Assembly (NCBI RefSeq): GCF_028736925.1
Contig: NZ_JAQZAT010000021.1
Coordinates: 1 to 64,000, forward strand
From: Flavivirga sp. 57AJ16
GTDB lineage: Bacteria > Bacteroidota > Bacteroidia > Flavobacteriales > Flavobacteriaceae
DNA: 64,000 nucleotides
Direction: 5' to 3'
In this document: positions 43,415 through 53,263 of the stretch, piece by piece
Position numbering within the stretch: the first letter of the stretch is position 1
How the letters are laid out: each line of letters opens with the position of its first letter
The notes under the pieces: generated by a model
Seen by the model: the letters and a program-made list of their open reading frames with translations, nothing else
Told to the model about the DNA's origin: nothing
Databases searched by the model: none
Made by a program: the position numbers and the translations under genes

Positions 43415-44740
43415 ATGAACACAAATAAATTTAAAATAATAATTTTAGTCTTTTCTATTTGTTTTTGGTATTCGTGCGATATTGAAGACGGGCAAGACTT
43501 AAATGGCCCTCAAACGTCATCGATTTCAGAGGGACTTTCAAGACCTGAACTTCCTCAGGTGGTGTCGGGCATATTGGCAGATATGAGAGACCGTTTACAT
43601 ACGCAAATAGATGCTATATCTGTATTAGGGAGGGATTATTGGAGACATCAAAGTTCTGACCCTAGATGGGTAGGGGATTTAATGACAGGGACTTTAGATG
43701 ATAATGCCTTTTACTTAACGACACCTTACTCGGCTCGCTATGCTGTTGTTAAAGAGTGTAATTTATTATTAGAGGGCTTGGAAAATACTACGGAAACTTT
43801 TACGGATGCAGAAAAAGCGGCTATTAGAGGTTTTGCAAATACGATTAAGGCACATGAGTTATTAAGTGTATTAATGATGTTATATCAAAATGGGATCCGA
43901 ACAGACGTTGCAGACCCGGACAATCTAGGCGCTTTTGAAAGTTTTGATGGCGCTCTAACAACCATTATAGGGCTATTAAATACAGCTGCAACAGATTTAA
44001 CGACTGGTGGTGGTAATGTGTCTCCTAATACTTTAGGTCTCGAAACAATGCCAATTTCTTATTTAGAGTTTAATAGAGCAATTACAGCAAGAGCAGCTGC
44101 TTATCAAGGCGATTATACATTGGTTTTAACAGCATTGGCAGATTCATTTATGGACATAAACGCGCCTATGAGTTTAGGAGCATACTATAAATTTTCGTCT
44201 GCAGGAGGTGATGCATTAAACCAATTGTTTTTTGCATTAAATTCTACAGGAGCCAATGCCAGAATAGCACATCCAGATTTTGTGAATTCGGCAGAAGCAG
44301 GGGATACTAGGGTCAATAAAGCTGTTTTTAGAGAAGTGGAGGATGAGGACACTATGGTGTTGGAACCTAATCCATTAAATATTGCAGATTTAACCCCGGG
44401 AACGCATGATGTATGGGTGTACCAATCAAGCACAGACCCAGTTGGCATGATAAGAAATGAAGAACTTTTATTATTATATGCAGAAGCCAACATGGTATCT
44501 AACCCTAGTGAAGCCGAAGCTGCGATCGATGCTGTTAGGGATGCTGCTGGTTTAGGGCCTATTGGTGCTGGAAATGTAGATGAAGATCAACTTTTATACG
44601 AAAGACGTTATTCCTTATTTGCCGAGGGGCACCGCTGGATAGATATGAGACGTTTTGATAGGCTTGACGAGTTGGTTATTGATAGGGCAGGCGATAATAT
44701 TGTGACTCAATTTCCAATTCCGCAAAATGAAGGCCAATAA
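43415..44740 (+). CDS. SusD/RagB-type outer membrane lipoprotein
   Basis: The signal peptide ends in WYSC (Cys near residue 21). The body has SusD features: an N-terminal TPR-like helical part (YAVVKECNLLLEGLENTTETFTDAEKAAIRGFANTIKAHELL), and the C-terminal NEELLLLYAEANM, AIDAVRDAAGL and LLYERRYSLFAEGHRWIDMRRFDRL. It forms the lid of the SusC barrel encoded just before. At 441 residues it is shorter than typical polysaccharide SusDs, which hints at a smaller ligand. Terminator follows. Confidence 0.92.
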   Translation: MNTNKFKIIILVFSICFWYSCDIEDGQDLNGPQTSSISEGLSRPELPQVVSGILADMRDRLHTQIDAISVLGRDYWRHQSSDPRWVGDLMTGTLDDNAFYLTTPYSARYAVVKECNLLLEGLENTTETFTDAEKAAIRGFANTIKAHELLSVLMMLYQNGIRTDVADPDNLGAFESFDGALTTIIGLLNTAATDLTTGGGNVSPNTLGLETMPISYLEFNRAITARAAAYQGDYTLVLTALADSFMDINAPMSLGAYYKFSSAGGDALNQLFFALNSTGANARIAHPDFVNSAEAGDTRVNKAVFREVEDEDTMVLEPNPLNIADLTPGTHDVWVYQSSTDPVGMIRNEELLLLYAEANMVSNPSEAEAAIDAVRDAAGLGPIGAGNVDEDQLLYERRYSLFAEGHRWIDMRRFDRLDELVIDRAGDNIVTQFPIPQNEGQ

Positions 44741-44766
44741 TATTTACTTATAATTAAATAAAAATG

Positions 44767-44795
44767 AAAAGCCTCGACATGACGTCGAGGCTTTT
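44767..44795. terminator. Bidirectional terminator between susD and the efflux operon
   Basis: Perfect stem AAAAGCCTCGAC / GTCGAGGCTTTT with a 5-nt loop, between the convergent SusD and RND genes. Confidence 0.85.
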
Positions 44796-44890
44796 CTGCT
44801 ATTAATCAGGCCTATATTAGGCAGACTAAAGGGTTTTTAAACGACTGCATTTCACAATTCGTTTTCAGTTTAATTAGAATATTAATCCAA

Positions 44891-47800
44891 TCATTTATCC
44901 GTAAAAACTTCTTGAGGGTGTTTATTTGTACTTAAAACCTCTCTCAGTTCATTTTCTGAATATTTAGCCACTCTATTATTATACAACCACATTTTAAATT
45001 TAGTTATTAAAAAGAACAGTATAGGAACCACTATTAATGTTAGGAACGTTGCCACAAATAACCCATAAATAACGGTCCAGGCAAGAGGCCCCCAAAAAAT
45101 AACATTATCACCTCCCATATATATGTGAGGATTGAACTCACTAAATAAAGTAAAAAAGTTGATGTTAAATCCGGTTGCTAAAGGGATCAACCCTAAAATA
45201 GTGGTGATCGCCGTTAGTAATACCGGGCGTAAACGTGCTTTTCCTCCTCTTATAATAGCTTCTAATAAATCTGGAGTTTCAAGATATTGATCATCCTCCA
45301 AATCGTGCTCTACTTTCTTTCTGTCTATTAAAAGCTGCGTATAATCCAAGAGTACCACACCATTATTTACAACAATACCTGCCAATGAAATAATTCCCAT
45401 CATGGTCATCATAATTACGAATGCACTACCGGTAGCAACAATACCACCAAACACGCCTATTAAACTCAAGAAAATGGCAATCATAATGATGCCCGGTTTA
45501 GAAACAGAGTTAAATTGGAAAATTAGAATAAAGAAAATCAAGCCTAAACCTGTAAAGAAAGCACCCATTAAGAATGCCATTTGCTTATTTTGCTCCTCTA
45601 TTTGTCCTGTATAATCCACTTTAACCGATGCAGGTTGTTCTGTAAAACCCTGCATTTCATTTTGAATTTTTGAAACAATGGCCCCGGCATCGGTAAAACC
45701 AGGTGCTAAAGCAGAATATAACGTTACCACACGCCTAACATCTCTATGTTTTATGGCACTAAAACCAGACGTGTTATTTTGTTTAGCAACAGTAGAAACG
45801 GGAACTTCTTTTATTTGTCCGTTAGCAGGATCCCTAAAAGTGATTTTCTGGTTGAAAATAGCACTCGTATTATACCTGTTTTCTTCATTAAAACGCACAT
45901 AGATATCATAATCTTCACCATCTTCTTTATAAACGCCTGCTTTGGCTCCAAAAATAGCGTTACGTAATTGTTGCCCTACTTGTCCAGAAGTGACACCTAG
46001 TTCTCCAGCTTTTTTTCTGTCAACCTGAACCAGCATGGAAGGTTTAGATTTGTTTACATCAATTTTTAATTCGTCAATACCTTGAATATTTTTCGAATTG
46101 ATAAAATCACGCATTTTCTCAGCAGTGGCTATAAGTTCAGAATAATCGTTTCCTTCTAATTCAAGATTTATAGGATAACCTGCAGGTGGCCCCACAGCAT
46201 CTTTTTCGACCGAAATAGCAACACCAGGATACACATCCTTTAAATCTTCCTGTACTTTTTTAAGAAGCTCTTGACTATCTGCTCCTTCTCTAAATTTATA
46301 TTCACGCATGGTCGCTGTTATTTTACCACGATGCGGCATTTCTGCTTGCGAACCACCATCTGTTTGCGGATTTCCTGCACCTTCACCAACTTGAGATACA
46401 GCACTTTCAGTTAAGAAATTAAAATCACCATGCATATAAGCTTCCTCGTTTATAATTTTATAAACTCGTGCTTCGATATCTTTTGTAATAGCATTGGTTT
46501 TTTTAATATCCGTTCCTTCTGGATATTCTATATATACTATAATTTGATTGGGTGTATTATCTGGGAAAAACTCCACTTTTGTACGCTGGCTTCCAACAGA
46601 GGCCCCAAAGCCCATAAAGGCTACAATGAGTAAAACAAATGTCCCAATAGCAATAATAACCGGTTTTCTTCCGCTTAATGCAGTACGAAGTGTTTTTTCG
46701 TAAAAACGTTCCCATTTAGGTAATATCTTATTTTGAAATCCGTTGGCCCAACTTCTTAGGAATAAACGATAAATCCAAAGTAAAATAACAGTTACTATCA
46801 TTAAAGTTCCTAAACCTCTATAGCTTCCTCCAACAAGCATAATAAGCAAACCAATACCTCCAACTATTACAGAAATTTTGATAATATTTTTTAAAGGCAT
46901 GTCTTTATCCTCAGTAGTCATAAACTGAGATACCATAACGGAGTTAAAAAAGATCGCTACAAACAACGAGGAGCCTAATACAACCGACAAGGTAATTGGG
47001 AAATAGATCATAAATTGTCCCATAACGCCAGGCCATAAACCTAAAGGTATAAAGGCTGCTACAGTTGTTGCTGTAGAAATAATGATAGGGAAAGCGATTT
47101 CTCCAATACCTTTTTTGGCTGCCTCTATACGACTCATGCCTTCTTCGCTCATTAAACGATATACATTTTCAACAACTACAATACCATTATCAACCAACAT
47201 TCCAAGTCCCATAATAAGTCCGAAAAGAATCATGGTATTCATGGTATACCCCAACATATTTAAAACCATGAGAGACATAAACATAGACATAGGGATTGCA
47301 AAACCTACAAATAAGGCATTTTTAAAACCTAAGAAGAACATTAAAACGGTTACCACGAGAATGATACCAAATATGATGTTGTTTACTAAGTCATCAACTT
47401 GTCCTATCGTTTTTGAAGATTGATCGTTTGCTACTGTGATTATTAAATCAGGAGGAAATACATTGTCAACAGCATCTTTAATAATAACGTCAATTTGCTC
47501 TGCCGCAGCCACCATGTTTTTTCCAGCACGTTTTTTAACGTCTAGCATCACAACAGGGGCGCCAAATTCTCTGGCATAAGTTGTTTTGTCTTCATCCTTA
47601 AAAGTAACCTGAGCAATATCTTTTAGATAAATAGGGTTTTCTTTTTCAGATTTTACTACAAAGTTTTCGAGGGCATCAGGCGTGTCAATTTCACCAATAA
47701 TTCTAATAGTACGCCGCTGTCCGCTAGTAATTAAATTACCCGCAGACATCGTCATGTTTTCTTTGCTAATGGTATTAATGATATCATCAAAACTTACCTG

Positions 47801-48439
47801 AGCAGCCATCATTTTATATATGTCTACAGCAACTTCTACTTCTTTCTCCTGTGCTCCACGAATATCAACCTGCTTAATTTCCTGCAAGCTTTCAATTTCA
47901 TCTTCCAGATATTCTCCAAATTCCTTTAATTTATCAACTGGGTAATCACCTGAAATATTAATATTGAGGATTGGAACTTCCTCAGACATACTTAGATCGA
48001 AAATATTAGGTTCTACTTTAGCCCCATTAAATGTTGGCCAATCTTCACCCGAAGTTTCTGTATCTACTTCGTCTTTTACTTTTTGTTTAGCAGCATCAAC
48101 AGAAATATTCTCATCGAATTCTACAATAATAATAGAATAATCTTCTTGAGACGTTGATGTGATTTCTACAACGTTACTAACTGTTTTAAGCTTGTCCTCA
48201 ATAGGGTCTGTTATCAGTTTTTCAATATCCTCGGCAGTATTTCCAGGATATACAGAACTAATATAGATTTTGGTTTCTTTAATTTCTGGGAAACTCTCTC
48301 TAGCCATACTAAAGTAAGCGCCAGAACCAAGAAAAAGGATTAAAGCAATTAAAACATACATGGTTGTTTTATTGTTAATGGCCCATGATGATAAACCAAA
48401 CTCCTTATCTACTTTTTTTTGTTTTAAATTTTTACTCAT
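44891..48439 (-). CDS. RND-family efflux permease
   Basis: An inner membrane pump of 1182 residues, longer than AcrB (1049). The extra length lies in an insert after the sixth helix (~520-580) and the ends. Visible are the first helix (YVLIALILFLGSGAYFSM), the RND motif YPGNTAEDIEKLITDPIEDKL, the TM4 motif MLVDNGIVVVENVYRLM and the TM10 GIVVNNGVVLLDY. One of the two proton-relay aspartates of TM4 is Asn (Asp417, Asn418). It works with the adaptor and TolC-like protein encoded just upstream, under the TetR regulator. Drug or lipid substrate cannot be told. Confidence 0.92.
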   Translation of the reverse strand: MSKNLKQKKVDKEFGLSSWAINNKTTMYVLIALILFLGSGAYFSMARESFPEIKETKIYISSVYPGNTAEDIEKLITDPIEDKLKTVSNVVEITSTSQEDYSIIIVEFDENISVDAAKQKVKDEVDTETSGEDWPTFNGAKVEPNIFDLSMSEEVPILNINISGDYPVDKLKEFGEYLEDEIESLQEIKQVDIRGAQEKEVEVAVDIYKMMAAQVSFDDIINTISKENMTMSAGNLITSGQRRTIRIIGEIDTPDALENFVVKSEKENPIYLKDIAQVTFKDEDKTTYAREFGAPVVMLDVKKRAGKNMVAAAEQIDVIIKDAVDNVFPPDLIITVANDQSSKTIGQVDDLVNNIIFGIILVVTVLMFFLGFKNALFVGFAIPMSMFMSLMVLNMLGYTMNTMILFGLIMGLGMLVDNGIVVVENVYRLMSEEGMSRIEAAKKGIGEIAFPIIISTATTVAAFIPLGLWPGVMGQFMIYFPITLSVVLGSSLFVAIFFNSVMVSQFMTTEDKDMPLKNIIKISVIVGGIGLLIMLVGGSYRGLGTLMIVTVILLWIYRLFLRSWANGFQNKILPKWERFYEKTLRTALSGRKPVIIAIGTFVLLIVAFMGFGASVGSQRTKVEFFPDNTPNQIIVYIEYPEGTDIKKTNAITKDIEARVYKIINEEAYMHGDFNFLTESAVSQVGEGAGNPQTDGGSQAEMPHRGKITATMREYKFREGADSQELLKKVQEDLKDVYPGVAISVEKDAVGPPAGYPINLELEGNDYSELIATAEKMRDFINSKNIQGIDELKIDVNKSKPSMLVQVDRKKAGELGVTSGQVGQQLRNAIFGAKAGVYKEDGEDYDIYVRFNEENRYNTSAIFNQKITFRDPANGQIKEVPVSTVAKQNNTSGFSAIKHRDVRRVVTLYSALAPGFTDAGAIVSKIQNEMQGFTEQPASVKVDYTGQIEEQNKQMAFLMGAFFTGLGLIFFILIFQFNSVSKPGIIMIAIFLSLIGVFGGIVATGSAFVIMMTMMGIISLAGIVVNNGVVLLDYTQLLIDRKKVEHDLEDDQYLETPDLLEAIIRGGKARLRPVLLTAITTILGLIPLATGFNINFFTLFSEFNPHIYMGGDNVIFWGPLAWTVIYGLFVATFLTLIVVPILFFLITKFKMWLYNNRVAKYSENELREVLSTNKHPQEVFTDK

Positions 48440-48460
48440 TGGTCTTCAAAATTAGTTTGA

Positions 48461-49630
48461 TTATTCTACAACAAGTATTTTTACTTCTTGTCCATCTTTA
48501 ACACTTCTGGCACCTTCATCGATAATCTCATTACCATGTTCTAAACCAGAAAGAACTTCAATGTTATCGCCTTGTGTTTTACCAGTTTCGATAATAACAC
48601 GTTTAGCCTTTGCTTTATTTTCAGTTTTATCGGTTATAGTGTATACATATTGTTGACCTTCAGCATTTTCAGAAATAATACTTTGAGGTATTAATATGGC
48701 TTTTTCGCTTCTGTAATCGTTAATTTTAAGTTTAGCCGTTAAATTGGGCTTTATAGATTTATCTTTATTTGAAACAGCCACTTCAATTTTAAATGTTCGG
48801 TTTGCTGGATTTATAAAATTTCCTGCTTGACGAATTTTTGCATCCATCTTTTTTCCAAGTATGGGAAATTCTACTAGCACATCTTTCCCTGTTGTTATAT
48901 TAGAAATATAGCGTTCTGGAACATCTGTTTCTATGTACATGTCTTGAAGGTTTACAATTCTAAAAAGCTGGGATTGTCCAGGAGCAACAACACTTCCTTG
49001 TTCTGTAATAACATCGTCAATGGTACCAGAAAATGGGGCGCGAACTGCTGTTTTTTCAACTTGTTGTTGTAATTGATTCACGGCTCTTTGCTGTGCCTCG
49101 TAATTAGATTTAGCTTGTAAATACTGAATTTCACTTCCTATTTTTTGATTCCATAAACGTTCTTGACGTTCAAAAGTTGTTTTGGCTAAATCTGCTTGAA
49201 TTTGAAGTTGCGCTACTTGCTGACTTAATCCACCATCATCAATTTTTGCCAGTATTTGTCCTTTAGCTACTTTTTGGCCCTCTTTCACATAAACCCTTGT
49301 TAAAGTTCCTGAGTATTCTGGATATATTACAAGGTTTTGTTTTGTACTTACACTTCCTTGCAATTCCACAAAGTGATTAAACACAGCTTCCTTTGTTTTA
49401 AAAGTAGTGATTAAAGGAATCCTTTCCTGTGGATCGAGCTTTTTGATTTCTGATTCTAATTGCCTTAATTGTGAAGAAATTTCCTGAGCAGAAACATCTA
49501 ATTCTGCTTTCTTTTTTCTTATGTGTTCTAAATTTCCAGAGGCTATAATATCTTCAACAGACATTTTTTTATCAGCTCCACAAGATGTTAAAACAAGTGT
49601 TACGAATGATAGGATTAATATATTTTTCAT
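48461..49630 (-). CDS. RND periplasmic adaptor lipoprotein
   Basis: The signal peptide ends in LVLTSCGADK, so the 389-residue protein is lipid-anchored. The hairpin domain is a coiled coil (AELDVSAQEISSQLRQLESEIKKL and AQLQIQADLAKTTFERQERLWNQKIGSEI), framed by lipoyl/barrel parts (VYPEYSGTLTRVYVKEGQKVAKGQILAKID ... TAVRAPFSGTIDDVITEQGSVVAPGQ). This is the membrane fusion protein that links the RND pump to the TolC-type channel. It lies 21 bp before the pump gene. Confidence 0.93.
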   Translation of the reverse strand: MKNILILSFVTLVLTSCGADKKMSVEDIIASGNLEHIRKKKAELDVSAQEISSQLRQLESEIKKLDPQERIPLITTFKTKEAVFNHFVELQGSVSTKQNLVIYPEYSGTLTRVYVKEGQKVAKGQILAKIDDGGLSQQVAQLQIQADLAKTTFERQERLWNQKIGSEIQYLQAKSNYEAQQRAVNQLQQQVEKTAVRAPFSGTIDDVITEQGSVVAPGQSQLFRIVNLQDMYIETDVPERYISNITTGKDVLVEFPILGKKMDAKIRQAGNFINPANRTFKIEVAVSNKDKSIKPNLTAKLKINDYRSEKAILIPQSIISENAEGQQYVYTITDKTENKAKAKRVIIETGKTQGDNIEVLSGLEHGNEIIDEGARSVKDGQEVKILVVE

Positions 49631-49643
49631 TGTTTATGATTGA

Positions 49644-50987
49644 TTAATTGTTAATAGTGTTTAAAACAGTTTCTAATTCAGCTTTTTTATTTATGACATC
49701 GAGCATGGCTTGCAAAAACTCTTGTTGAGAACTGTATAATTGTGTTTGGGCTTGTCTTAAGTCGAAACTTGAAGCAATTCCTTCGAAAAACTTCGTTTGA
49801 TTTTTTTGTTCAATACGTTCTGCCAGGTTCAGGTTTTGTTTTTTGTTATCGTAATCTTCAATGGCAAATTGATAATCACTTTTTGCCGAGGCTATTTGTA
49901 GTTTTAATTTTTGTTGAGTTTCTGTTAAATCCTCTTTTGCTTTTTCAAGGTTTATTCTTGCACGTTGTGTTGATGCGCCTCTACCACCAGAACTAAAAAT
50001 AGGGATATTCATATTAACACCAAATAGCGACGAACCAAACCACTTTTGATCACTATTTGTAAAAACAAAATCATTACTAAAAGTAGAATAGCCAGCATTA
50101 ACAAAAGCATTTAAGGTTGGTAAAGCTTTACTCTTTTCTAATTTTAAAAGTAATTCTTTTGAAACTTTATTATTTTCTGCAATTTTAAAATCAATATTAT
50201 TTTCTATGTTATCTTCTGTATCAATTAAATCTAGAACAATATTTTTAGCAGTTAAGCTTTCTAAATTATCTGTTAATATGGTTTTAGAGTTGATCTCGGT
50301 TCCCAGGGTCATATTAAGCATTTGATATGCTAAATTTTTTAAACGAGATGTATTATTTAAGTTACTTTCAATACCAGATAATGTAATTTGCAGCTGCTCT
50401 ACACTTTCTTCTTCTCCCAGGCCATTTTCATATATCTTGGTCGTTTCGTTGAGGTTTTTCTTTAAAACAGCTATGTTACGTTCTAAAATTTTTACGCTCT
50501 CTTCGGCCAATAAAACATTTCCATAGGCATTAATAACTGCTTTTCTAACTTCAAGATCGGTTTTTTCTTTAGCATTTTTAGAGATTTCCAAAAATACTTT
50601 AGCTGATTGCAAACCAACTAAATAAGAACCATCAAAAATTTTCTGATCTAGTTTAGCAAACGCATTGACACTTTGTTTTGTGCCAAAGACCACTTCTGCG
50701 AACTCTCCTGGATTACCACCAAAAAATTCGGCAGGGATAACAGAAACCTGTTGTTTTAAATAGTTTTGATAATCGATACTGGCACTTATTTGGGGAAGCC
50801 CCGTTGCAATGGTTTCCCATTTTTGTTTTTCTGCTGCTTTAATATCATGTGCAGCGTTTTTTGCAGTTCGGTTATTTTCTAATGCATAATCTATGGCCTC
50901 TTGTAAAGAGAAACTTTGAGTGTTTTCTTGAGAAAACATAACAATAGAGCATAATAAACTAAATATTAAAATTAGTTTGTTCTTCAT
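49644..50987 (-). CDS. TolC-family outer membrane efflux protein
   Basis: 447 residues with signal peptide (MKNKLILIFSLLCSIVMFSQ) and two OEP repeats of long helices: FSLQEAIDYALENNRTAKNAAHDIKAAEKQKWETIATGLPQI and the C-terminal FFEGIASSFDLRQAQTQLYSSQQEFLQAMLDVINKKAELE. A trimeric exit duct for the pump encoded behind it. The ATG lies 1 bp after the tetR stop and 13 bp separate it from the adaptor, so all four form one operon. Confidence 0.93.
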   Translation of the reverse strand: MKNKLILIFSLLCSIVMFSQENTQSFSLQEAIDYALENNRTAKNAAHDIKAAEKQKWETIATGLPQISASIDYQNYLKQQVSVIPAEFFGGNPGEFAEVVFGTKQSVNAFAKLDQKIFDGSYLVGLQSAKVFLEISKNAKEKTDLEVRKAVINAYGNVLLAEESVKILERNIAVLKKNLNETTKIYENGLGEEESVEQLQITLSGIESNLNNTSRLKNLAYQMLNMTLGTEINSKTILTDNLESLTAKNIVLDLIDTEDNIENNIDFKIAENNKVSKELLLKLEKSKALPTLNAFVNAGYSTFSNDFVFTNSDQKWFGSSLFGVNMNIPIFSSGGRGASTQRARINLEKAKEDLTETQQKLKLQIASAKSDYQFAIEDYDNKKQNLNLAERIEQKNQTKFFEGIASSFDLRQAQTQLYSSQQEFLQAMLDVINKKAELETVLNTINN

Positions 50988-50988
50988 T

Positions 50989-51594
50989 TTATGATTGATT
51001 TGATGTTATAAATTTGTTTAATATATTAAGCCCTTTTTGGGTAACGATGGCTCTTAAGTGATATTCTAAATAACTTTCCATTAAGTAATTCAAAGTATAT
51101 ATCTCTGACGGAAAAATGGAGGCATCTTTTATACCGGTCATACCATTAAAATACATTCTGGATATAAAATCTACATTAATGTTTGATCTAAATAATTCGG
51201 TATCAACACCTTTTTGAAGACTTTCCTTAACCGAATCGTGCATCTTTTCAAATCGTCTAAGTTTTAGCACATCATATATTTGTGGGTAGTATTTTTTCAA
51301 CTGAAATTGAGGGGACGATTTTTGGCTTTTTAAGTGATGCATCACAAACATTTTAATATCATATAATTCTTCAATAGGATTTTTTGAAGCTTCACAAATC
51401 GTATCGATACCGTCACAAATATTTTCAAATAGTTCAAATGTTACCGCTTCAACCAATTTAGTTTTGTTGGCAAAATGGACATAAATGGTTTTTTTAGATA
51501 TGCCTATTTCCTGAGCAATATCGTCCATGGTCACACTTTTAAAGCCTAGTGTAAGAAATAATTCGGCTGCTTTATGTATAATCTTTTCTCTCAT
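50989..51594 (-). CDS. TetR-family repressor of the efflux operon
   Basis: 201 residues. N-terminal TetR helix-turn-helix: IIHKAAELFLTLGFKSVTMDDIAQEIGISKKTIYVHFANKTKLVEAV. The C-terminal part is a helical ligand domain. I start at the ATG at 51594; a TTG at 51606 would add four residues. The first gene of the operon, its promoter carries a 10-bp inverted repeat that it should bind, so it represses itself and the pump until a ligand appears. Confidence 0.9.
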   Translation of the reverse strand: MREKIIHKAAELFLTLGFKSVTMDDIAQEIGISKKTIYVHFANKTKLVEAVTFELFENICDGIDTICEASKNPIEELYDIKMFVMHHLKSQKSSPQFQLKKYYPQIYDVLKLRRFEKMHDSVKESLQKGVDTELFRSNINVDFISRMYFNGMTGIKDASIFPSEIYTLNYLMESYLEYHLRAIVTQKGLNILNKFITSNQS

Positions 51595-51603
51595 AATCGG
51601 CTG

Positions 51604-51644
51604 CAAATATATACAGGAAACTTTAAAAACAAAAAAAGTTTCCT
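51604..51644 (-). promoter_or_regulatory. Efflux operon promoter with TetR operator
   Basis: On the minus strand TTTG (51633-51630) and TATATTTG (51611-51604), 18 bp apart, make a good Bacteroidota promoter. The inverted repeat AGGAAACTTT-N10-AAAGTTTCCT (51615-51644) covers its spacer and -33 box, as expected for a repressor site. The -7 box lies 10 bp from the tetR ATG, so the leader is very short. Confidence 0.75.
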
Positions 51645-51717
51645 AGGTTTTATGATTTTTTAACATATAATTTGCACCTAAACTTTTTAGTAATACTATT
51701 TACTTTATTTTTGTTTT

Positions 51718-52692
51718 ATGCTTTCAATAGAAAAATATCAAGAAGAATTTGTTGCTTATTTAAAAAAATATTCAACACTAAAAGAGCCCAAAAATCTTTA
51801 TGAGCCCATTCAATATATTTTGAGTTTAGGAGGCAAACGGCTACGGCCAGTTTTGACTTTAATGACTGCTGAGATTTTTAACAGTGACTATAAGAAGGCT
51901 TTAGATGCAGCATTAAGCATTGAGGTTTTTCATAATTTTTCGTTGGTTCATGATGATATTATGGATGATGCGCCTTTGCGTCGCGGAGCAGAAACCGTAC
52001 ATGAAAAATGGGACATTAATACAGGGATTCTTTCTGGTGATGCCATGTTGATTATGGCCTACCAATTGTTCGAAAATTATGAGGCCGGAACCTTTCAATC
52101 TTTAGCAAAACTGTTTAGCAAAACAGCTATAGAGGTTTGTGAGGGACAGCAATATGATGTTGATTTTGAAACTAGAAACGACGTTACCGTTCCAGAATAT
52201 TTAAAAATGATTGAATACAAAACGGCTGTTTTGGTGGGAGCTGCCATGATGATGGGAGCTATTGTTGCCAATGCATCTAACGATGACCGAAATAATATTT
52301 ATGAATTTGGACGGAATTTGGGCATTGCCTTTCAATTACAGGATGATTATCTGGATGCTTTTGGAGACCCAAAAACATTTGGAAAGCAGGTTGGGGGCGA
52401 TATTATCGAAAACAAAAAAACCTATCTGTATTTAAAGGCCTTAGAGTTTTCTAATAAGGAGGATCAGGCTAAGTTAAGAGGTTTATTTAATACGACCTCT
52501 GAAGATAATGATGCGAAGATTAATATAGTAAAACAAATTTTTAATGCCTCGGGCGCATCTCATGCTACTCAGGAAGCAATTAAAAATTATACGAACAAAG
52601 CCTTTTTGGTTTTAGAATCTTTAGATATATCTGAGGAGAAAAAAGTACTTTTACGTGATTTTGGTAATGGTTTAATGAATAGAAGCGTATAA
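51718..52692 (+). CDS. Trans-polyprenyl diphosphate synthase
   Basis: This 324-residue enzyme elongates allylic diphosphates with isopentenyl diphosphate. Both Asp-rich motifs are present, first HDDIMDDAPLRRG (~76-88) and second QLQDDYLDAFGDP (~208-220), with GGKRLRP at the start. No bulky residue can be read with certainty at the chain-length positions. It could make geranylgeranyl to octaprenyl products for menaquinone, or be the farnesyl type. A small conserved hypothetical gene follows 43 bp downstream on the same strand. Confidence 0.92.
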   Translation: MLSIEKYQEEFVAYLKKYSTLKEPKNLYEPIQYILSLGGKRLRPVLTLMTAEIFNSDYKKALDAALSIEVFHNFSLVHDDIMDDAPLRRGAETVHEKWDINTGILSGDAMLIMAYQLFENYEAGTFQSLAKLFSKTAIEVCEGQQYDVDFETRNDVTVPEYLKMIEYKTAVLVGAAMMMGAIVANASNDDRNNIYEFGRNLGIAFQLQDDYLDAFGDPKTFGKQVGGDIIENKKTYLYLKALEFSNKEDQAKLRGLFNTTSEDNDAKINIVKQIFNASGASHATQEAIKNYTNKAFLVLESLDISEEKKVLLRDFGNGLMNRSV

Positions 52693-52735
52693 AAAATTAA
52701 TTTTTCCATTTCCACGGAGGTGGGAATCTTTGAAT

Positions 52736-53083
52736 ATGAAGTTACCTGTTACTTTTGAAGCTCTCATTGAAGAAGCCGATCGTTTAGATCTGTATAAAAA
52801 ATTAATCCTTCAGCTTAATAAGGATTTTCTTTTGGCCAATATCGATTTAGATTTTCATGAAGAAATACTCCCTTCAAGTTTAAAGCTTTTGCTTCACGAA
52901 ACGGTTTACAATTTAATTCAGGAAAAATTTACCGAATATTTAAATTTGCTTTATATCATTGATGTTTCAGAAAAACAGGTTAAAGCATTAGAAGGGAACG
53001 ATATTTTAAAACTATCTCAAGATGTTTCTTTTTTAATCCTTAAGCGCGAATGGCAAAAGGTGTGGTTTAGAAATAACTATTAA
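52736..53083 (+). CDS. Conserved hypothetical protein
   Basis: 115 residues, mostly helical, with no signal peptide, membrane helix or known motif (MKLPVTFEALIEEADRLDLYKKLILQLNKDF ... LILKREWQKVWFRNN). I choose the ATG at 52736 rather than the TTG at 52730. In flavobacteria a protein of this type often follows a polyprenyl synthase gene, as here; its function is unknown to me. Confidence 0.65.
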   Translation: MKLPVTFEALIEEADRLDLYKKLILQLNKDFLLANIDLDFHEEILPSSLKLLLHETVYNLIQEKFTEYLNLLYIIDVSEKQVKALEGNDILKLSQDVSFLILKREWQKVWFRNNY

Positions 53084-53219
53084 TCGAAAATTTTTGTTGA
53101 AAGGCTGGTCCCTGCTTCTAAATCATATAGTGTTTTCTTTTTATGTTTAAAGGTTTTTGTTCATTTAGGGCAAGAATCTATCTAACACGGACGGGTAACC
53201 TTATAGCTTTATATTTTTT

Positions 53220-53263
53220 AATTAGGATAAGATTGTCCTAATTAAAAAAATAACTTATATTTG
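53220..53263 (+). promoter_or_regulatory. Intact promoter with palindromic operator before the rrf2 remnant
   Basis: AATTAGGA-N8-TCCTAATT (53220-53243) is a clean inverted repeat. TTG at 53233-53235 and TATATTTG at 53256-53263, 20 bp apart, form a canonical Bacteroidota promoter overlapping it. Such a site would suit an Rrf2-type repressor of nitric-oxide or iron response, and could now drive ric 266 bp further on. Confidence 0.65.
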
